Of a stretch of 64,000 nt of DNA, positions 17,418 through 26,173 are shown piece by piece; positions within the stretch are counted from its first letter, which is position 1; each line of letters starts with the position of its first letter. A program made the translations under genes and the position numbers. Under the pieces are notes generated by a model. That model was not told the DNA's origin and made no database searches. It saw nothing but the letters and a program-made list of their open reading frames with translations. Source of the stretch: Benzoatithermus sp963720725 (GTDB lineage: Bacteria > Pseudomonadota > Alphaproteobacteria > Geminicoccales > Geminicoccaceae); the NCBI GenBank assembly GCA_963720725.1, contig CAVRGN010000005.1, forward strand, positions 186,001-250,000, read 5' to 3'.

Positions 17418-18977
17418 CTAAGGGCGGAATCCCGACTGGGCGTGCAGCGGGCCGGTGTGCCGCCAGTCGCGGCGGGGTGGGATGGTGGCGCGCTGTCCGA
17501 GCCGCACCGGCTGGCTGAGGATGCAGCCGCTGACGGCGTCGAGGCCGTCGTCCCGGCCGCGGCCGCCCGGCAGCCATTCGCGCATCTCCCTGACGAACGG
17601 CGTCTCCCAGACCGAGGCGTGGGCGCGCAGCGCCCGCGCGGCCAGGATCGGGTCGAAGGCGTTCAGGATGCGCTGGTCCTTGGCCGTGGTGCTCACCTGC
17701 TCGGTGACCGTCACGGCGAGCTGCTGGTCGGCGAGCTCGCGGCGCAGCAGCGTGGGCAGGTAGCGACCGAGGCCGTTGGTCTCGATCGCGATCGCCGGCT
17801 GATGCTGCGCGCGCAGGAAGGCGATGACCTGCCGGCAGAGCTGGGCGGCCTCGTCCTCCACCTCGAGGCGGCCTTGGTCGACGCTCAGATACTGGATCCC
17901 GTGCAGCCAGTAGCCGCCACTGTCGTCGGTGAACACGGCCGCGACCACGCTGGCATCGCCCTTCTTCGGCCGCGCCAGCGCCGGATCCCACCAGCAGGCC
18001 GCACCCACCATCCTTCGGCCGTCGATGGTCAGGATCCGTTCGCCATTGACCTCGCACAGCTCCAGCCGGCCCTCGTAGCGGACCAGCCGATCGGGATCGA
18101 GGCGGATGTCGTGGGTGTGGCCGGGCATGAGCATCATCTGGCTGCGGAAGCGGCTGGGGCCGGTGTCGCGCTGGAGTTCGCCGATGGCCTCGCTCCCGAA
18201 CCGGTCCGGCCAGACTCCTTCCAGGCCCCTGTCGACCAGGGGGACCTGCATCCGCGTGTAGCTGGCGAGGAACGGCACCGTCTCGTCGAACTCGGGCCGC
18301 GCCTGGTCGGCATAGATCGAGTAGTAGCTGTGCGGCGTGCCGATGTAGAGCTGGGTGCCGTCCGGGACCAGGACGAACGAGGCCTCGCGCAGCCGTTCGC
18401 GCAGCTCCAGGCGCTTGTGGTGCGTTCCGGCCGTGTTGGGCACCTCGACATCGTCGCAGATGATGATGTCGGCGCGGCAGCCCGTGATGTTGGCGCCGAT
18501 GCCACGCGCCAGGAGCGAAGGGTCGCGGTGGACGGCGTCACGCTGGACCGTGAACTGTGCCGCGGCCCATTCGTCGCGTCGCTTCGGCAGCAGCCGGCGG
18601 AGCAGGGTGTTGCGCTCGAGCACGCGGCGAACATTGCGCGTCATGCGGGTGGCGAGCCCCGCCTCGGCGGACAGCACGAGCAGACGCAGATTGGGATCCT
18701 GGCCGAGCAGCCAGGCGCAGAACAGGCCGACCAGGGTCGACTTGCCGGCGTCGCGAAAGACCATGAGCAGCAGGCGGCGGTCGCCGGCGGCCCAGCGCTC
18801 GTCGAGCCAGCGGGCCATGCGCAGATGCACGTCCGGCGTCTCCCGGCCCTGTTCCAGGTTCCAGGCGATCACGAAGGCGGCGAAGGGCAGGCCGGCCAGC
18901 GGCCCGCCGCGGCGGGGGGCCGGGGCCGCGCCGGATGCGCGCGGGCCGGCCTCAAGACTGCCGTCGCCAGCGCTCAA
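17418..18977 (-). CDS. phage large terminase subunit (T7 gp19-like)
   Basis: DNA-packaging motor and nuclease, 519 residues and apparently intact. The ATPase domain has a Walker A-like FRDAGKST at residues 74-81 and a Walker B IIICDD at about 171-176. The C-terminal RNase H-like nuclease shows acidic residues in TIDGRRM/WWDPAL, in AIETNGLG and in DDGLDAVSG. The start is a TTG at 18977 with GGAG 9 bases upstream, overlapping the previous stop (TTGA). As in T7, terminase is the last gene of the virion operon. No small terminase was recognised. Tight coupling with the upstream gene argues for maintenance as a unit. Confidence 0.87.
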   Translation of the reverse strand: MSAGDGSLEAGPRASGAAPAPRRGGPLAGLPFAAFVIAWNLEQGRETPDVHLRMARWLDERWAAGDRRLLLMVFRDAGKSTLVGLFCAWLLGQDPNLRLLVLSAEAGLATRMTRNVRRVLERNTLLRRLLPKRRDEWAAAQFTVQRDAVHRDPSLLARGIGANITGCRADIIICDDVEVPNTAGTHHKRLELRERLREASFVLVPDGTQLYIGTPHSYYSIYADQARPEFDETVPFLASYTRMQVPLVDRGLEGVWPDRFGSEAIGELQRDTGPSRFRSQMMLMPGHTHDIRLDPDRLVRYEGRLELCEVNGERILTIDGRRMVGAACWWDPALARPKKGDASVVAAVFTDDSGGYWLHGIQYLSVDQGRLEVEDEAAQLCRQVIAFLRAQHQPAIAIETNGLGRYLPTLLRRELADQQLAVTVTEQVSTTAKDQRILNAFDPILAARALRAHASVWETPFVREMREWLPGGRGRDDGLDAVSGCILSQPVRLGQRATIPPRRDWRHTGPLHAQSGFRP

Positions 18978-19408
18978 TCGAGCAGGCTCCGACCGGACCG
19001 TGACGATCCGGCGAAGCGGTTGCCGAGGGTCACCGAGCGGCCGGCGAAGTCGAGCAGGCTGCGCTTGCGCCGGTTGTCGTAGGTGCTGCGGATGTCGTCG
19101 ATCCGCAGATCGGATTCGCGCCGGCGCGCCTGATCCTGCAGCCGGCTCTCCTGGACCAGCCCGGCCAGGATCGCGTCGGCCGAACCACCGCTCGACCCCA
19201 CGCCGGCACCGCCCGCCCGGGCACGCTCCTCGGCCAAGCGCCGGCGCAGCGCCTGCTCCTGCTGACGCCCGTCCTCGGTGTCGCGCAGCTTGATCGCCTG
19301 GATCTGGCGGTCGCGCTCGCGCCGCAGGTCCTTGGCCTCATTGGCCTGCGCGCGCTGGTTCAAGGCGAGATTGAGGCCCAAGGTGGCCAGGCTGTTCAAC
19401 GCACCCAT
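18974..19408 (-). CDS. phage virion-cassette protein, helical, unknown role
   Basis: A 144-residue protein I cannot place in a named family. After a short Ala/Leu-rich N-terminus (MGALNSLATLGLNLAL) it is strongly charged and helical, rich in Arg, Gln and Glu (LRRERDRQIQAIKLRD, RRRLAEERARA), with a Gly/Ser break near residue 75 and a basic C-terminus. It sits where T7-like genomes carry internal virion proteins, between tail tubular B and terminase, so an internal or connector role is possible. The start overlaps the previous stop by one base (TGATG) and the end overlaps the terminase start by four. Confidence 0.6.
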   Translation of the reverse strand: MGALNSLATLGLNLALNQRAQANEAKDLRRERDRQIQAIKLRDTEDGRQQEQALRRRLAEERARAGGAGVGSSGGSADAILAGLVQESRLQDQARRRESDLRIDDIRSTYDNRRKRSLLDFAGRSVTLGNRFAGSSRSGRSLLD

Positions 19409-21327
19409 CACATGTTCCCCATGATCTCGGAGGTGACCGAAAGGATGGTGCAGGCGGCGGGATCGTCCTGGACGACGCGCCAGGGCGGCTCGGTGCTGCC
19501 GCGGCGCCAGCCGGAGGCCCGCAGCTCCGTCTCGCCCGAATAGCCGCCGGTGGAGTTCGGCGGACCCAGCTCGAGGGAGCGCAGGCCGTTGCCCGCGTCG
19601 GCACGCAGGGCGCCGGTGGCGTGCAGCCGGAACACGATCCGGACCGGCCGGTAGGGTAGGTCGAGGCTCGCGCCCGCGCGACCGGGCACGGCCAGGCTCA
19701 TCGGCTCGACCTCGTGCGCGAAGGGCATGCCCACGGTGACGCTCGCCGCCGGCGCCGACGCGGTCACCGCCGCGGCCGAGACCGAGGCCCGCTCCGGCGG
19801 GCCCGCTCCCTGGATCACGACCTCGCGTCCCTCCAGATGCTGCAGCCCGCCCCAGGCCGTGGTCGTCGGCGGCCCGCCCAGGGTCACGGCATGGTCGGTG
19901 GTCAGAGCGTCGTCGAACCGCTCGAGGAGAATCTGGCCGCCGAGCTCGGTCAGGAAGTGCGGCTCGCCGCCGTGGATCGCCAGCGAGCGGATCTGGCCCG
20001 CGGTCTCGAGCAGGCTCCAGGCGACGACGTTGCTGTTGCGGTCCAGGGCCACCGCCGCGAGCCTGCCGTCGCCCCGCACGATCAGCAGCCAGCGCCGGCG
20101 CCGGTCGAACCGCAGCGCCGTGGGGTCGACCATCAGGTGGCGCGACAGCAGCGCGATGTCGGCGGCCTGATAGGCCTGCTCGCTCTCGGCGTAGAGGAAC
20201 TCGCGCAGCTCGCGCCCCGACGCGCCGACGAACAGGGCGGCGCCGTCGACCTCGACCGGATCGAGCCGGCGCGTCGGCCAGGAGCCGATCCGCGTCTGCA
20301 GCTCGACCGAGACGCTTCCGGCGGTGATCGGCGCGCCGCGCACCACCCACTCGCCGCTGGTGGTGAACACCTGCAACAGCCGGCCGGGCAGGAGCCCGCG
20401 GATGACATGCTGCTCGTCGCCGGCGAGGCGGAAGCTGATCGCCTCGTCGTCGAGCCCGGTGCCGGGGTCGAAGTTGAACGGATGCCCGGTCCTGGAGAAC
20501 CAGAGCCGGTCGGGCACGTCGCGCGAGCCGCCGATCACCAGGCGCTCCTGGTGGACCGTGACGCAGGCGGGCCAACCGTGAGCCTCGCTGAAGGCCTGCT
20601 CCTGCCAGTCGCGGGTCGGCTTGCCATCCTTCAAGGACTGCAGGGCGACGCCGATAGCGCGCTGGCGATCGACCGGGTCGGGGTTGACGATGCGGATGTG
20701 CCGACCCTTGATCGCGACGACGGCGCCGATGTGGTCGGGGGTGAACACCGGCTCGCTGGTGAGCAGGGTCACCAGGCTGCCCGACGCAATCGGCTCCGCG
20801 CTCGCGTCGTTGACGTGGATGGCGATCTCCGGTCGGACGAAGCGCGCAAACGGAAACAGGTCTCGCGGCTCGCCGTCGTCCAGCCCCTTCTCATACTGCC
20901 AGTCTCGAAGCTGCCATCCCGACACGCCGTTGCGGATCAGTTCCTTGGGCGGCACCGCCGGGTGGCACAGCAGGAGGCGATCGCCCCAGCGCGCGATGCC
21001 CACATCCGGCAATTCGGCCGGACCCCACAGCGTGTCGGGGATGGAATGGACGATGCTCCCGCCGCGGAGGATGTCGAGGCGATACGGGCCGAAGGCCAGC
21101 AGCTCGCCGCCCGAAGGCCCGTCGAAGTTGGCCAGGCGCAGAGCACCCGGTACCTGCGCCACCAGGCGCAGCCCAGGGCGCCGGCTGACCCCGCCTGAAG
21201 GGTGGACGATCACGTTGCGCAGCTTGGCCGCTCCGTCCTCCTGGGCTTTGAGGTCCAGGCGCCCGCGAAGCAGCGGGTCGAGCTCGCCGGCGGTGAAGCT
21301 GGTCTGTGTGACGTAGGCGCGGCTCAT
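19408..21327 (-). CDS. tail tubular protein B-like (T7 gp12-like nozzle)
   Basis: Podovirus tail nozzle, 639 residues. The opening MSRAYVTQTSFTAGELDP with LLRGRLDL and LRNVIVHPSGGVSRRPG is the characteristic N-terminus of this family in prophages of proteobacteria. The middle has repeated beta-rich blade-like segments (VTVHQERLVIGGSRD, PDRLWFSRTGHPFNF, DEAISFRLAGDEQHVI, LLQVFTTSGEWVV) expected of the beta-propeller body. The ATG at 21327 overlaps the end of the tail tubular A gene (ATGA). No frameshift is seen. Length is somewhat below T7 gp12 (about 790), as often in temperate podophages. Confidence 0.82.
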   Translation of the reverse strand: MSRAYVTQTSFTAGELDPLLRGRLDLKAQEDGAAKLRNVIVHPSGGVSRRPGLRLVAQVPGALRLANFDGPSGGELLAFGPYRLDILRGGSIVHSIPDTLWGPAELPDVGIARWGDRLLLCHPAVPPKELIRNGVSGWQLRDWQYEKGLDDGEPRDLFPFARFVRPEIAIHVNDASAEPIASGSLVTLLTSEPVFTPDHIGAVVAIKGRHIRIVNPDPVDRQRAIGVALQSLKDGKPTRDWQEQAFSEAHGWPACVTVHQERLVIGGSRDVPDRLWFSRTGHPFNFDPGTGLDDEAISFRLAGDEQHVIRGLLPGRLLQVFTTSGEWVVRGAPITAGSVSVELQTRIGSWPTRRLDPVEVDGAALFVGASGRELREFLYAESEQAYQAADIALLSRHLMVDPTALRFDRRRRWLLIVRGDGRLAAVALDRNSNVVAWSLLETAGQIRSLAIHGGEPHFLTELGGQILLERFDDALTTDHAVTLGGPPTTTAWGGLQHLEGREVVIQGAGPPERASVSAAAVTASAPAASVTVGMPFAHEVEPMSLAVPGRAGASLDLPYRPVRIVFRLHATGALRADAGNGLRSLELGPPNSTGGYSGETELRASGWRRGSTEPPWRVVQDDPAACTILSVTSEIMGNM

Positions 21328-21896
21328 GCGAGGCGGGCCTCGATCAGGGTAAAGTCCTCGAACGCCCGTGGCGGCGATTGCTGGCTGTCGATGAGGCGGG
21401 CGCTGCGCAGCTCGGCTTCGGCCAGACGGTACAGGTCCATGGCCCGGCTCGAGCCTTCGGTGAGCGGGATACAGAATTCGGCTGCCAGACGGGTCACCAG
21501 CAGCGGCACGAAGAAGGGCGGGAGCTCGGTCTCGGGCACGCGGCGCTGATAGTTCAGGACGATCTCTTGGGCGTCGCAGAGGACATGCCCGCCCTGCATC
21601 CGGTAGGTGATGCCGCGGCTGCGCCCGGCGCTGCCGACCGAGACGGTGCGGAGATGGTCCTCGGGCAGCGCGAAGCGATGGGCGAAATCCGCGACCGGCG
21701 CTGCCGCCTCCGGCGCCAGCGTGGCCTGGGTCAACGTGAACGACCAGGGATGCATGCCCAGGAGCGTGTCGCGCGTGATCGGATAGAGCCGGCGGGCGCA
21801 AGCCGCTTCCGCCGTGTCTTCCTCGAATGCGGCGAACGGGCGGGCGCCGATCTTCACCAGGGCCGCGGCGCAGAGCTCGACAGCAGACATCGGCAT
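21324..21896 (-). CDS. tail tubular protein A-like (T7 gp11-like adaptor)
   Basis: A 190-residue adaptor that joins portal to tail nozzle in podoviruses. Family features seen: SAVELCAAALVKIGARPFAAF at the N-terminus, the C-R-L-YP-R-LL-HPW segment (ACARRLYPITRDTLLGMHPW), and YRLAEAELRSARLID near the C-terminus. Length matches T7 gp11. GGAG lies upstream of the ATG at 21896. It is translationally coupled to tail tubular B and follows a small exported-protein gene. Confidence 0.82.
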   Translation of the reverse strand: MPMSAVELCAAALVKIGARPFAAFEEDTAEAACARRLYPITRDTLLGMHPWSFTLTQATLAPEAAAPVADFAHRFALPEDHLRTVSVGSAGRSRGITYRMQGGHVLCDAQEIVLNYQRRVPETELPPFFVPLLVTRLAAEFCIPLTEGSSRAMDLYRLAEAELRSARLIDSQQSPPRAFEDFTLIEARLA

Positions 21897-21926
21897 GGTC
21901 GTACTCCGGACGATGAGCGGGTCGGT

Positions 21927-22289
21927 TCAGGCGATCCGGCCGACATGCTGGCGCAGCGTGCGCCAGAGGTCGGTGCGGGGCGTCGGCAGGAGCGCCACCA
22001 CGCAGCCGGCCTGGCCGAAGGCGATCAGGATCGGCCGCCCGGGAAGAACGAACAGCGCGACGCCGTCGGGCTTCGCCGGCAGAGCCTCGCCACCACGCTC
22101 GCCCCAAAGCGAGAGGAACGGCACGAGCTCGGCGGCGCCGTAGTCGAAGCGGTGCGTGCCGCGCAGCCGGGCCGCCAGGTCCGCGACGCTGAGGCTGGGA
22201 CAGGCCGTGGCGGGTGTCGCGGTCAGGCTGGTGGCGACGAACAGGGCGCGCGTCAGGGCGCGGCGCCAGATGCGCATCCGGAACGGCAT
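21927..22289 (-). CDS. small exported protein inside the virion operon
   Basis: A 120-residue protein of unknown family. The N-terminus has a basic stretch (RMRIWRRALTR), a hydrophobic core (ALFVATSLTAT) and PATA before a Cys, a plausible signal peptide of about 29 residues. The mature part has two further Cys-free beta-prone stretches (GVALFVLPGRPILIAF, CVVALLPTPR). GGAG stands 8 bases before the ATG. It lies between a strong hairpin and the tail tubular A gene, on the same strand as the virion genes. It could be a morphogenetic, lysis-related or superinfection-type gene; nothing seen decides this. Confidence 0.55.
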   Translation of the reverse strand: MPFRMRIWRRALTRALFVATSLTATPATACPSLSVADLAARLRGTHRFDYGAAELVPFLSLWGERGGEALPAKPDGVALFVLPGRPILIAFGQAGCVVALLPTPRTDLWRTLRQHVGRIA

Positions 22290-22309
22290 GGGATCGGCTC
22301 CAGGGAAGG

Positions 22310-22341
22310 CGTCGCTGCCGGGCCGAGGCCCGGCAGCGACG
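22310..22341 (-). terminator. perfect 15-bp inverted repeat after the capsid genes
   Basis: Arms of 15 bases at 22310-22324 and 22327-22341 are exactly complementary around a GA centre. The hairpin starts 6 bases beyond the stop of the 89-residue gene. No U-tract follows, so it may be a partial terminator, an mRNA 3'-end stabiliser or a processing site. T7 places its main terminator at the equivalent point, just after capsid gene 10. Confidence 0.6.
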
Positions 22342-22346
22342 GGAGA

Positions 22347-22616
22347 TCAGTCGGTGTTGACCGCGCCGTAGGTGGTGACGTTGGTCACGTCCACCGCGCC
22401 GCCCGCATTGGCGACCACCACCGCCACCCCATGGGTCGGCGTGGCCTCGATCCCGGCGTTGAGGAGAATGAAGTCGCCGACCCGGACCATGCGGCTGGCC
22501 GGGTTGAAGTACCCCGCATTGTCGACCTCGGCGGCGAGGTCGGCGGTGCGGTAGTGCCAGAGCGTGAAGCCGTTGGCATAGCCCAGGGCGCTGAGGTTCT
22601 TGGGATCATAGGCCAT
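22347..22616 (-). CDS. small virion-cassette protein downstream of capsid
   Basis: An 89-residue neutral protein of unknown family that starts MAYDPKNLSALGYANGF and includes LWHYRTADLAAEVDNAGYFN, then a beta-prone VGDFILLNAG and ATPTHGVAVVVANA. Prophages of related bacteria often carry a similarly placed small gene next to the major capsid gene. A head decoration, stabilisation or fibre-type role is an inference from position and size. The start is 3 bases after the capsid stop, so the two genes are co-translated. Confidence 0.6.
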   Translation of the reverse strand: MAYDPKNLSALGYANGFTLWHYRTADLAAEVDNAGYFNPASRMVRVGDFILLNAGIEATPTHGVAVVVANAGGAVDVTNVTTYGAVNTD

Positions 22617-22618
22617 GA

Positions 22619-23437
22619 TCAGGCCTCCTTGCAGGGCAGCTTGACGACACCGGCAGGGTCGATCAGGCCGGCACCCTGGGACATCGAGTTGGCGACGAAG
22701 TGCGCCGCGCGATCGCCGTGCCAGGTCACGTCGCTGGTGATCTCCTGGCCGATCGCGTGGCCCACGGCGCTGCGGTGGTACCAGAAGCAGGTCCGCACGC
22801 CGGCCGTGAGCGGCAAGCCGGAATGCGGCAGCCAGGTGGTGCCGAGCCAGCGCTTGGCCTGGATGCCGCGCCAAGGCAGCTGGTCGTCGCCGACGAATTC
22901 GGCACTGGCGAACTCCTGCAGGTCGAGCAGGTCCGACCACTGGCGCCAGCCGATGATGGCGAAGCGCTGGCCGTCGTCGGGCACCTCGGCGATGCCCAGC
23001 TCCTCGAACGCCTGCAGCACCTTGGACTTGGTCAGTCCGTTGGTGCCGTCGCCGATCGTCTGGCTGCCGCCCAGCAAGGCCTGCACGATCAGATCGTCGG
23101 TCTTGCGGCCTAGCGCGAAGGCGCCAGCGTGCGCCAGCACCTGCCGCTCGTCGATGTTGGTCTTGAGTTCGTCGAGCTTGTCGATCCACTCGCCGACGTA
23201 GAAGTCGACCAGTGGCACCTCGACCGCGCTGTGGTCGAGGCCGGTCACCGGCACCATGGCGTGCCTGCCCTTGGTCTGCGCCGCGGCGGTGCCGACGCGC
23301 TGGAACACGGTGGCGCCGCCCATCACGCCGCTCTTCACGCGGACGGTTCCGCGCAGCTTGGAGCCTTGGCGCTGGTAGGCCTCGTGGACCTCCCGCTCGA
23401 ACTGCTTGACGAAAGCCTGGTCGATCGATGTGGACAT
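22619..23437 (-). CDS. phage major capsid protein
   Basis: A 272-residue capsid subunit. The N-terminal helix (SIDQAFVKQFEREVHEAYQ), the GVMGGATVFQRVG strand, VPVTGLDHSAVEVPLVDFYVG, and the IDERQVLAHAGAFALGRKTD helix are those of capsid proteins found beside T7-type portal and scaffold genes in temperate podophages; an HK97-type fold is expected. Residues 200-272 include TFWYHR-like FWYHRSAVGHAIG and SDVTWHGDRAAHFV. The ATG at 23437 is preceded by GGGAAG. The gene appears intact. Confidence 0.82.
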   Translation of the reverse strand: MSTSIDQAFVKQFEREVHEAYQRQGSKLRGTVRVKSGVMGGATVFQRVGTAAAQTKGRHAMVPVTGLDHSAVEVPLVDFYVGEWIDKLDELKTNIDERQVLAHAGAFALGRKTDDLIVQALLGGSQTIGDGTNGLTKSKVLQAFEELGIAEVPDDGQRFAIIGWRQWSDLLDLQEFASAEFVGDDQLPWRGIQAKRWLGTTWLPHSGLPLTAGVRTCFWYHRSAVGHAIGQEITSDVTWHGDRAAHFVANSMSQGAGLIDPAGVVKLPCKEA

Positions 23438-23567
23438 CGAACGTACTTCCCTGGTTGGAGGTAGGGAACCGGGCGAGCGTGGTTGTCCTGGCGGGCCAGC
23501 TCTGGCGGTCGTGGGGCGGCGGGCCGCAGCCGGTGGGCAGCGGTTCTCCGCCGCGTCTCGACCCGCG

Positions 23568-24320
23568 TCAGTCGGCGTAGAGGCGCTTGAAGCCTGCCGT
23601 GACGCGGGCGATGAACTCGGGATCGCGTTGGCGCCAGTAGCGCGGGTCGCGCACCATCTCGACCAAGGCCGCCTCGCTGGGCTCGGCTGCGCCCTCGCCA
23701 GAGCCCGCAAGGAGCTCGGGTTCGCTGGCGCGCATCATCTGATGCAGCGCCAGCACGCCCTCGTAGCTGCCGGCCAGCGTGTCGTAGATCGCGGGATCGA
23801 GATGGGAGGCGCCCCAGCTCTTGAGCTGGCGCGCGGTATGGCTCCAGGTCTCGGCACCGCCGAAGTGACGCTGGAGGCGCTCGAGCTGCTGCTGGGCTTC
23901 GATCTCACCCAACGCATCCTGCAGCACCGGCAGCAGGCGCTGCGCGGCGAGGTCGTAGACCAGCTGGGCCTGGGTCTGGTTGAACCCGGCGGTGCGCAGC
24001 TGCTCGTTGAGCTCGCCGTCCGGCTCGATCAGGGGGTGAGGCGAGCTGATGGTCCATTCCTCCGGGGCCGGCGCCGGGCCGTCGGCCAACGCCGCCATCC
24101 CGGCCATGGGCTCGGCCTGCACGGCCTGGGGCTCCGGATCGCGTGGACCCCCGCCGAGCTTGCGTTCGAGCTCGAGATAGGACTTCACCAGGGCATCGAC
24201 CCGGACAGCCCCGGCCCCGTTGTCCCAGAACTTCTCCGGCAGATCGGCCGGGCGGTCCGTCGTGACCGCTTCGACCGCGATCTCGATAGGGCCGGGTTCG
24301 GCGGTGGGAGCGTCATTCAT
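23568..24320 (-). CDS. capsid assembly (scaffold) protein, T7 gp9-like
   Basis: A 250-residue acidic protein. Features of phage scaffold proteins in this family: LPEKFWDNGAGAVRVDALVKSYLELERKLG near residues 27-56, a low-complexity acidic middle, NQTQAQLVYDLAAQRLLPVL, a helical EIEAQQQLERLQRHFGG, and a short C-terminus ending DPRYWRQRDPEFIARVTAGF. The FW(D)xxxG...KSYxELE segment is typical of the N-terminal part. It is four bases overlapped with the upstream small gene and about 130 bases before the capsid gene. Confidence 0.82.
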   Translation of the reverse strand: MNDAPTAEPGPIEIAVEAVTTDRPADLPEKFWDNGAGAVRVDALVKSYLELERKLGGGPRDPEPQAVQAEPMAGMAALADGPAPAPEEWTISSPHPLIEPDGELNEQLRTAGFNQTQAQLVYDLAAQRLLPVLQDALGEIEAQQQLERLQRHFGGAETWSHTARQLKSWGASHLDPAIYDTLAGSYEGVLALHQMMRASEPELLAGSGEGAAEPSEAALVEMVRDPRYWRQRDPEFIARVTAGFKRLYAD

Positions 24321-24610
24321 CGGGGATCCCTCGTCTCGGGGGAGGTCGACAGCGGTTCAGGCGGGCCGCGACGGCCGCGGTCGGCGAGCAGCAGGAGATG
24401 CGCCACCGCCGTGCGCTGGCCTTCCAGATGGCGCAGTTCGGCATCGCTCGCGGTCGGCGGCAGCCGCCGATCGAGGAACAGCCGGCGAAGGTGCCGGGTC
24501 AGCAAGTGCCCGTCCGGACCGCCGAAGCACGCCGCCGCGGCGCGGCACAGGTCGGGCGGCGTCTCACCGCCCTCGTCCGTGGCAGCTTCCAGCCAGGCCC
24601 AGCCCGCCAT
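24317..24610 (-). CDS. small Bbp19-like phage protein
   Basis: A 97-residue protein. The segment LRRLFLDRRLPPTASDAELRHLEGQRTAV resembles the Bbp19 family first named in Bordetella phage BPP-1, small proteins coded between portal and scaffold genes of temperate podophages. The family assignment rests on memory of the motif, not a search. The ATG at 24610 follows GGGAGG by 8 bases, a better site than the in-frame ATG at 24628. It lies immediately after the portal stop and overlaps the scaffold start (ATGA). Confidence 0.65.
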   Translation of the reverse strand: MAGWAWLEAATDEGGETPPDLCRAAAACFGGPDGHLLTRHLRRLFLDRRLPPTASDAELRHLEGQRTAVAHLLLLADRGRRGPPEPLSTSPETRDPR

Positions 24611-24614
24611 CGGC

Positions 24615-26135
24615 TCAGCCTCCCACACGGCCGATCCCCGGTACGTTCAGGGCGGCGGCCAGGGAGGCCAGGGGCGACGGTTCGCTCACCAGTTCGTCCG
24701 GCACCCCCAGCATGGTCGCCAGCCAGCGCGCGGCCTCCCCCATGTTGAGGACGTTGGAGGCTTCGGGTCCGAGGCGGGTGATCGTGTCCAGCCACAAGAG
24801 GACGTTCTGCACGTCCTGGCGTGCCTGCAGCCGGGCCAGAGGTGCGCGCGACTGGAGTTCCACGGCGGACCCGTCAACCACGAAGCCGGGCAGCTCGCCA
24901 CGGCGTCGCAGGATGCCCACGGCCCGGTGCACGAGCGGGCTCAGCAGCTCGGCCTGGAGGCGGCCGAACATCGCACCCAGCAGCCGGGTCATCTCACCCG
25001 AGCGTTCGAGCACCTCGGTCGCCGTCATCCTTCGGTCGGCCACAGCACCAAGCCGGTCGGTGAGCAGGGTGTGGCGGATTCGGGCGCGCAGGTCGTCGAG
25101 GACCAGCTGCGAGACGTCGAACCGTCCGGGTGCCTGCAGAGGCGTCAGCCCGGCCGAGCCGACGGCCTTCGGGATGATACTGCCCGGTACGAGCTTGACG
25201 TTGGCCGGATTGAGGACTCCGTCATCGTCCGCCAGCCAGATCCCGGTGACGGCGATCGAAGCGTTCTTGAGGATCAGCTCGACCACCTTGTTGGCAGTCT
25301 TGATGTCCGGGAGTGCGGTCATCACGGGCGAGCGGCCATAGAGCTCGCCGGCACCCTTGATCCAGCGGAAGGTGACGAACGGCGGCTGGTCGAAGCTACC
25401 CTCGGCCAGCGGCAGGTCGTCCGCAGGGCTGCCCGGCGGCCGGCGAAGCAACGCCAGGTAGGCGTAGGTCGAACCCTGCTGCACGACCGCTTCCAGGATC
25501 TCGAAGCGGCATTCCGGATCAGCCTCGCCCTGCCCGATCAGGTTCTCCGGCAAGCGGGCTTCCGGGTAGCGTCCGAGGATGCCGGCGAGGGTCAGGCTCG
25601 TCGCACGGTAATGCTGGCGAATCTGGCCGTTCTGGTCGCCGTCGATGAACATCTCGGCGGCCGGCACCGCGCAGAACCGGAACGCCGACGGTTCGCCTAC
25701 GGGCGCTTCCTGGAAAAGAAGCGTGGCGGTACCGACCGTCACCAGGTCCAGGAAGCACTGATGGATCTCGACCGCGAAGGTGGAGCGCTCGAAATGCCCG
25801 CGGACACGGTCGGCGACGTCCTCGAGATAGGCGGCCAGCGCAGATCGGTCGTCGGCCGCGACGTCGTGGCCCGGGCGGAAGCCGAACCACTGCGACCAGG
25901 GTGGGGTCAGCTCGGCCAGGAGGCTGGCCGCCAGCTGCTCGACCGCGTCGGCGGCGGTGCCGTCGAACAGGCCGTCGCTGTACCGGCGCGCGGTTGCGAA
26001 TTCGGCACCCAGCCCGGTACCGCGTTGCGGCAGGGCGTAGGCGTAGCACTCACGCCAGAGCGGCTCCCAGGACTGGCGCCGCTCGCGCGCCCGCTCAAAG
26101 CCCTTGCGAACTGCCGCGGGCGAAAGGCCGGTCAT
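24615..26135 (-). CDS. portal / head-to-tail connector protein (T7 gp8-like)
   Basis: A 506-residue dodecameric connector through which DNA enters the capsid. Recognisable stretches are the N-terminal RERRQSWEPLWRECYAYALP, DGTAADAVEQLAASLLAELTPP with WSQWFGF, the central FVTFRWIKGAGELYGRSPVMTALPDIKTAN, and RMTATEVLERSGEM followed by LQAELLSPLVHRAVGILRRRG. These match the head-tail connector family of T7-like phages. Length is close to T7 gp8 (536). It is the first gene after a near-consensus promoter, and AAGGAAAA lies before the ATG. Confidence 0.88.
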   Translation of the reverse strand: MTGLSPAAVRKGFERARERRQSWEPLWRECYAYALPQRGTGLGAEFATARRYSDGLFDGTAADAVEQLAASLLAELTPPWSQWFGFRPGHDVAADDRSALAAYLEDVADRVRGHFERSTFAVEIHQCFLDLVTVGTATLLFQEAPVGEPSAFRFCAVPAAEMFIDGDQNGQIRQHYRATSLTLAGILGRYPEARLPENLIGQGEADPECRFEILEAVVQQGSTYAYLALLRRPPGSPADDLPLAEGSFDQPPFVTFRWIKGAGELYGRSPVMTALPDIKTANKVVELILKNASIAVTGIWLADDDGVLNPANVKLVPGSIIPKAVGSAGLTPLQAPGRFDVSQLVLDDLRARIRHTLLTDRLGAVADRRMTATEVLERSGEMTRLLGAMFGRLQAELLSPLVHRAVGILRRRGELPGFVVDGSAVELQSRAPLARLQARQDVQNVLLWLDTITRLGPEASNVLNMGEAARWLATMLGVPDELVSEPSPLASLAAALNVPGIGRVGG

Positions 26136-26173
26136 CGCGTTTTCCTTTTCTGGTCCGTGGCGGTCAGCATAGC

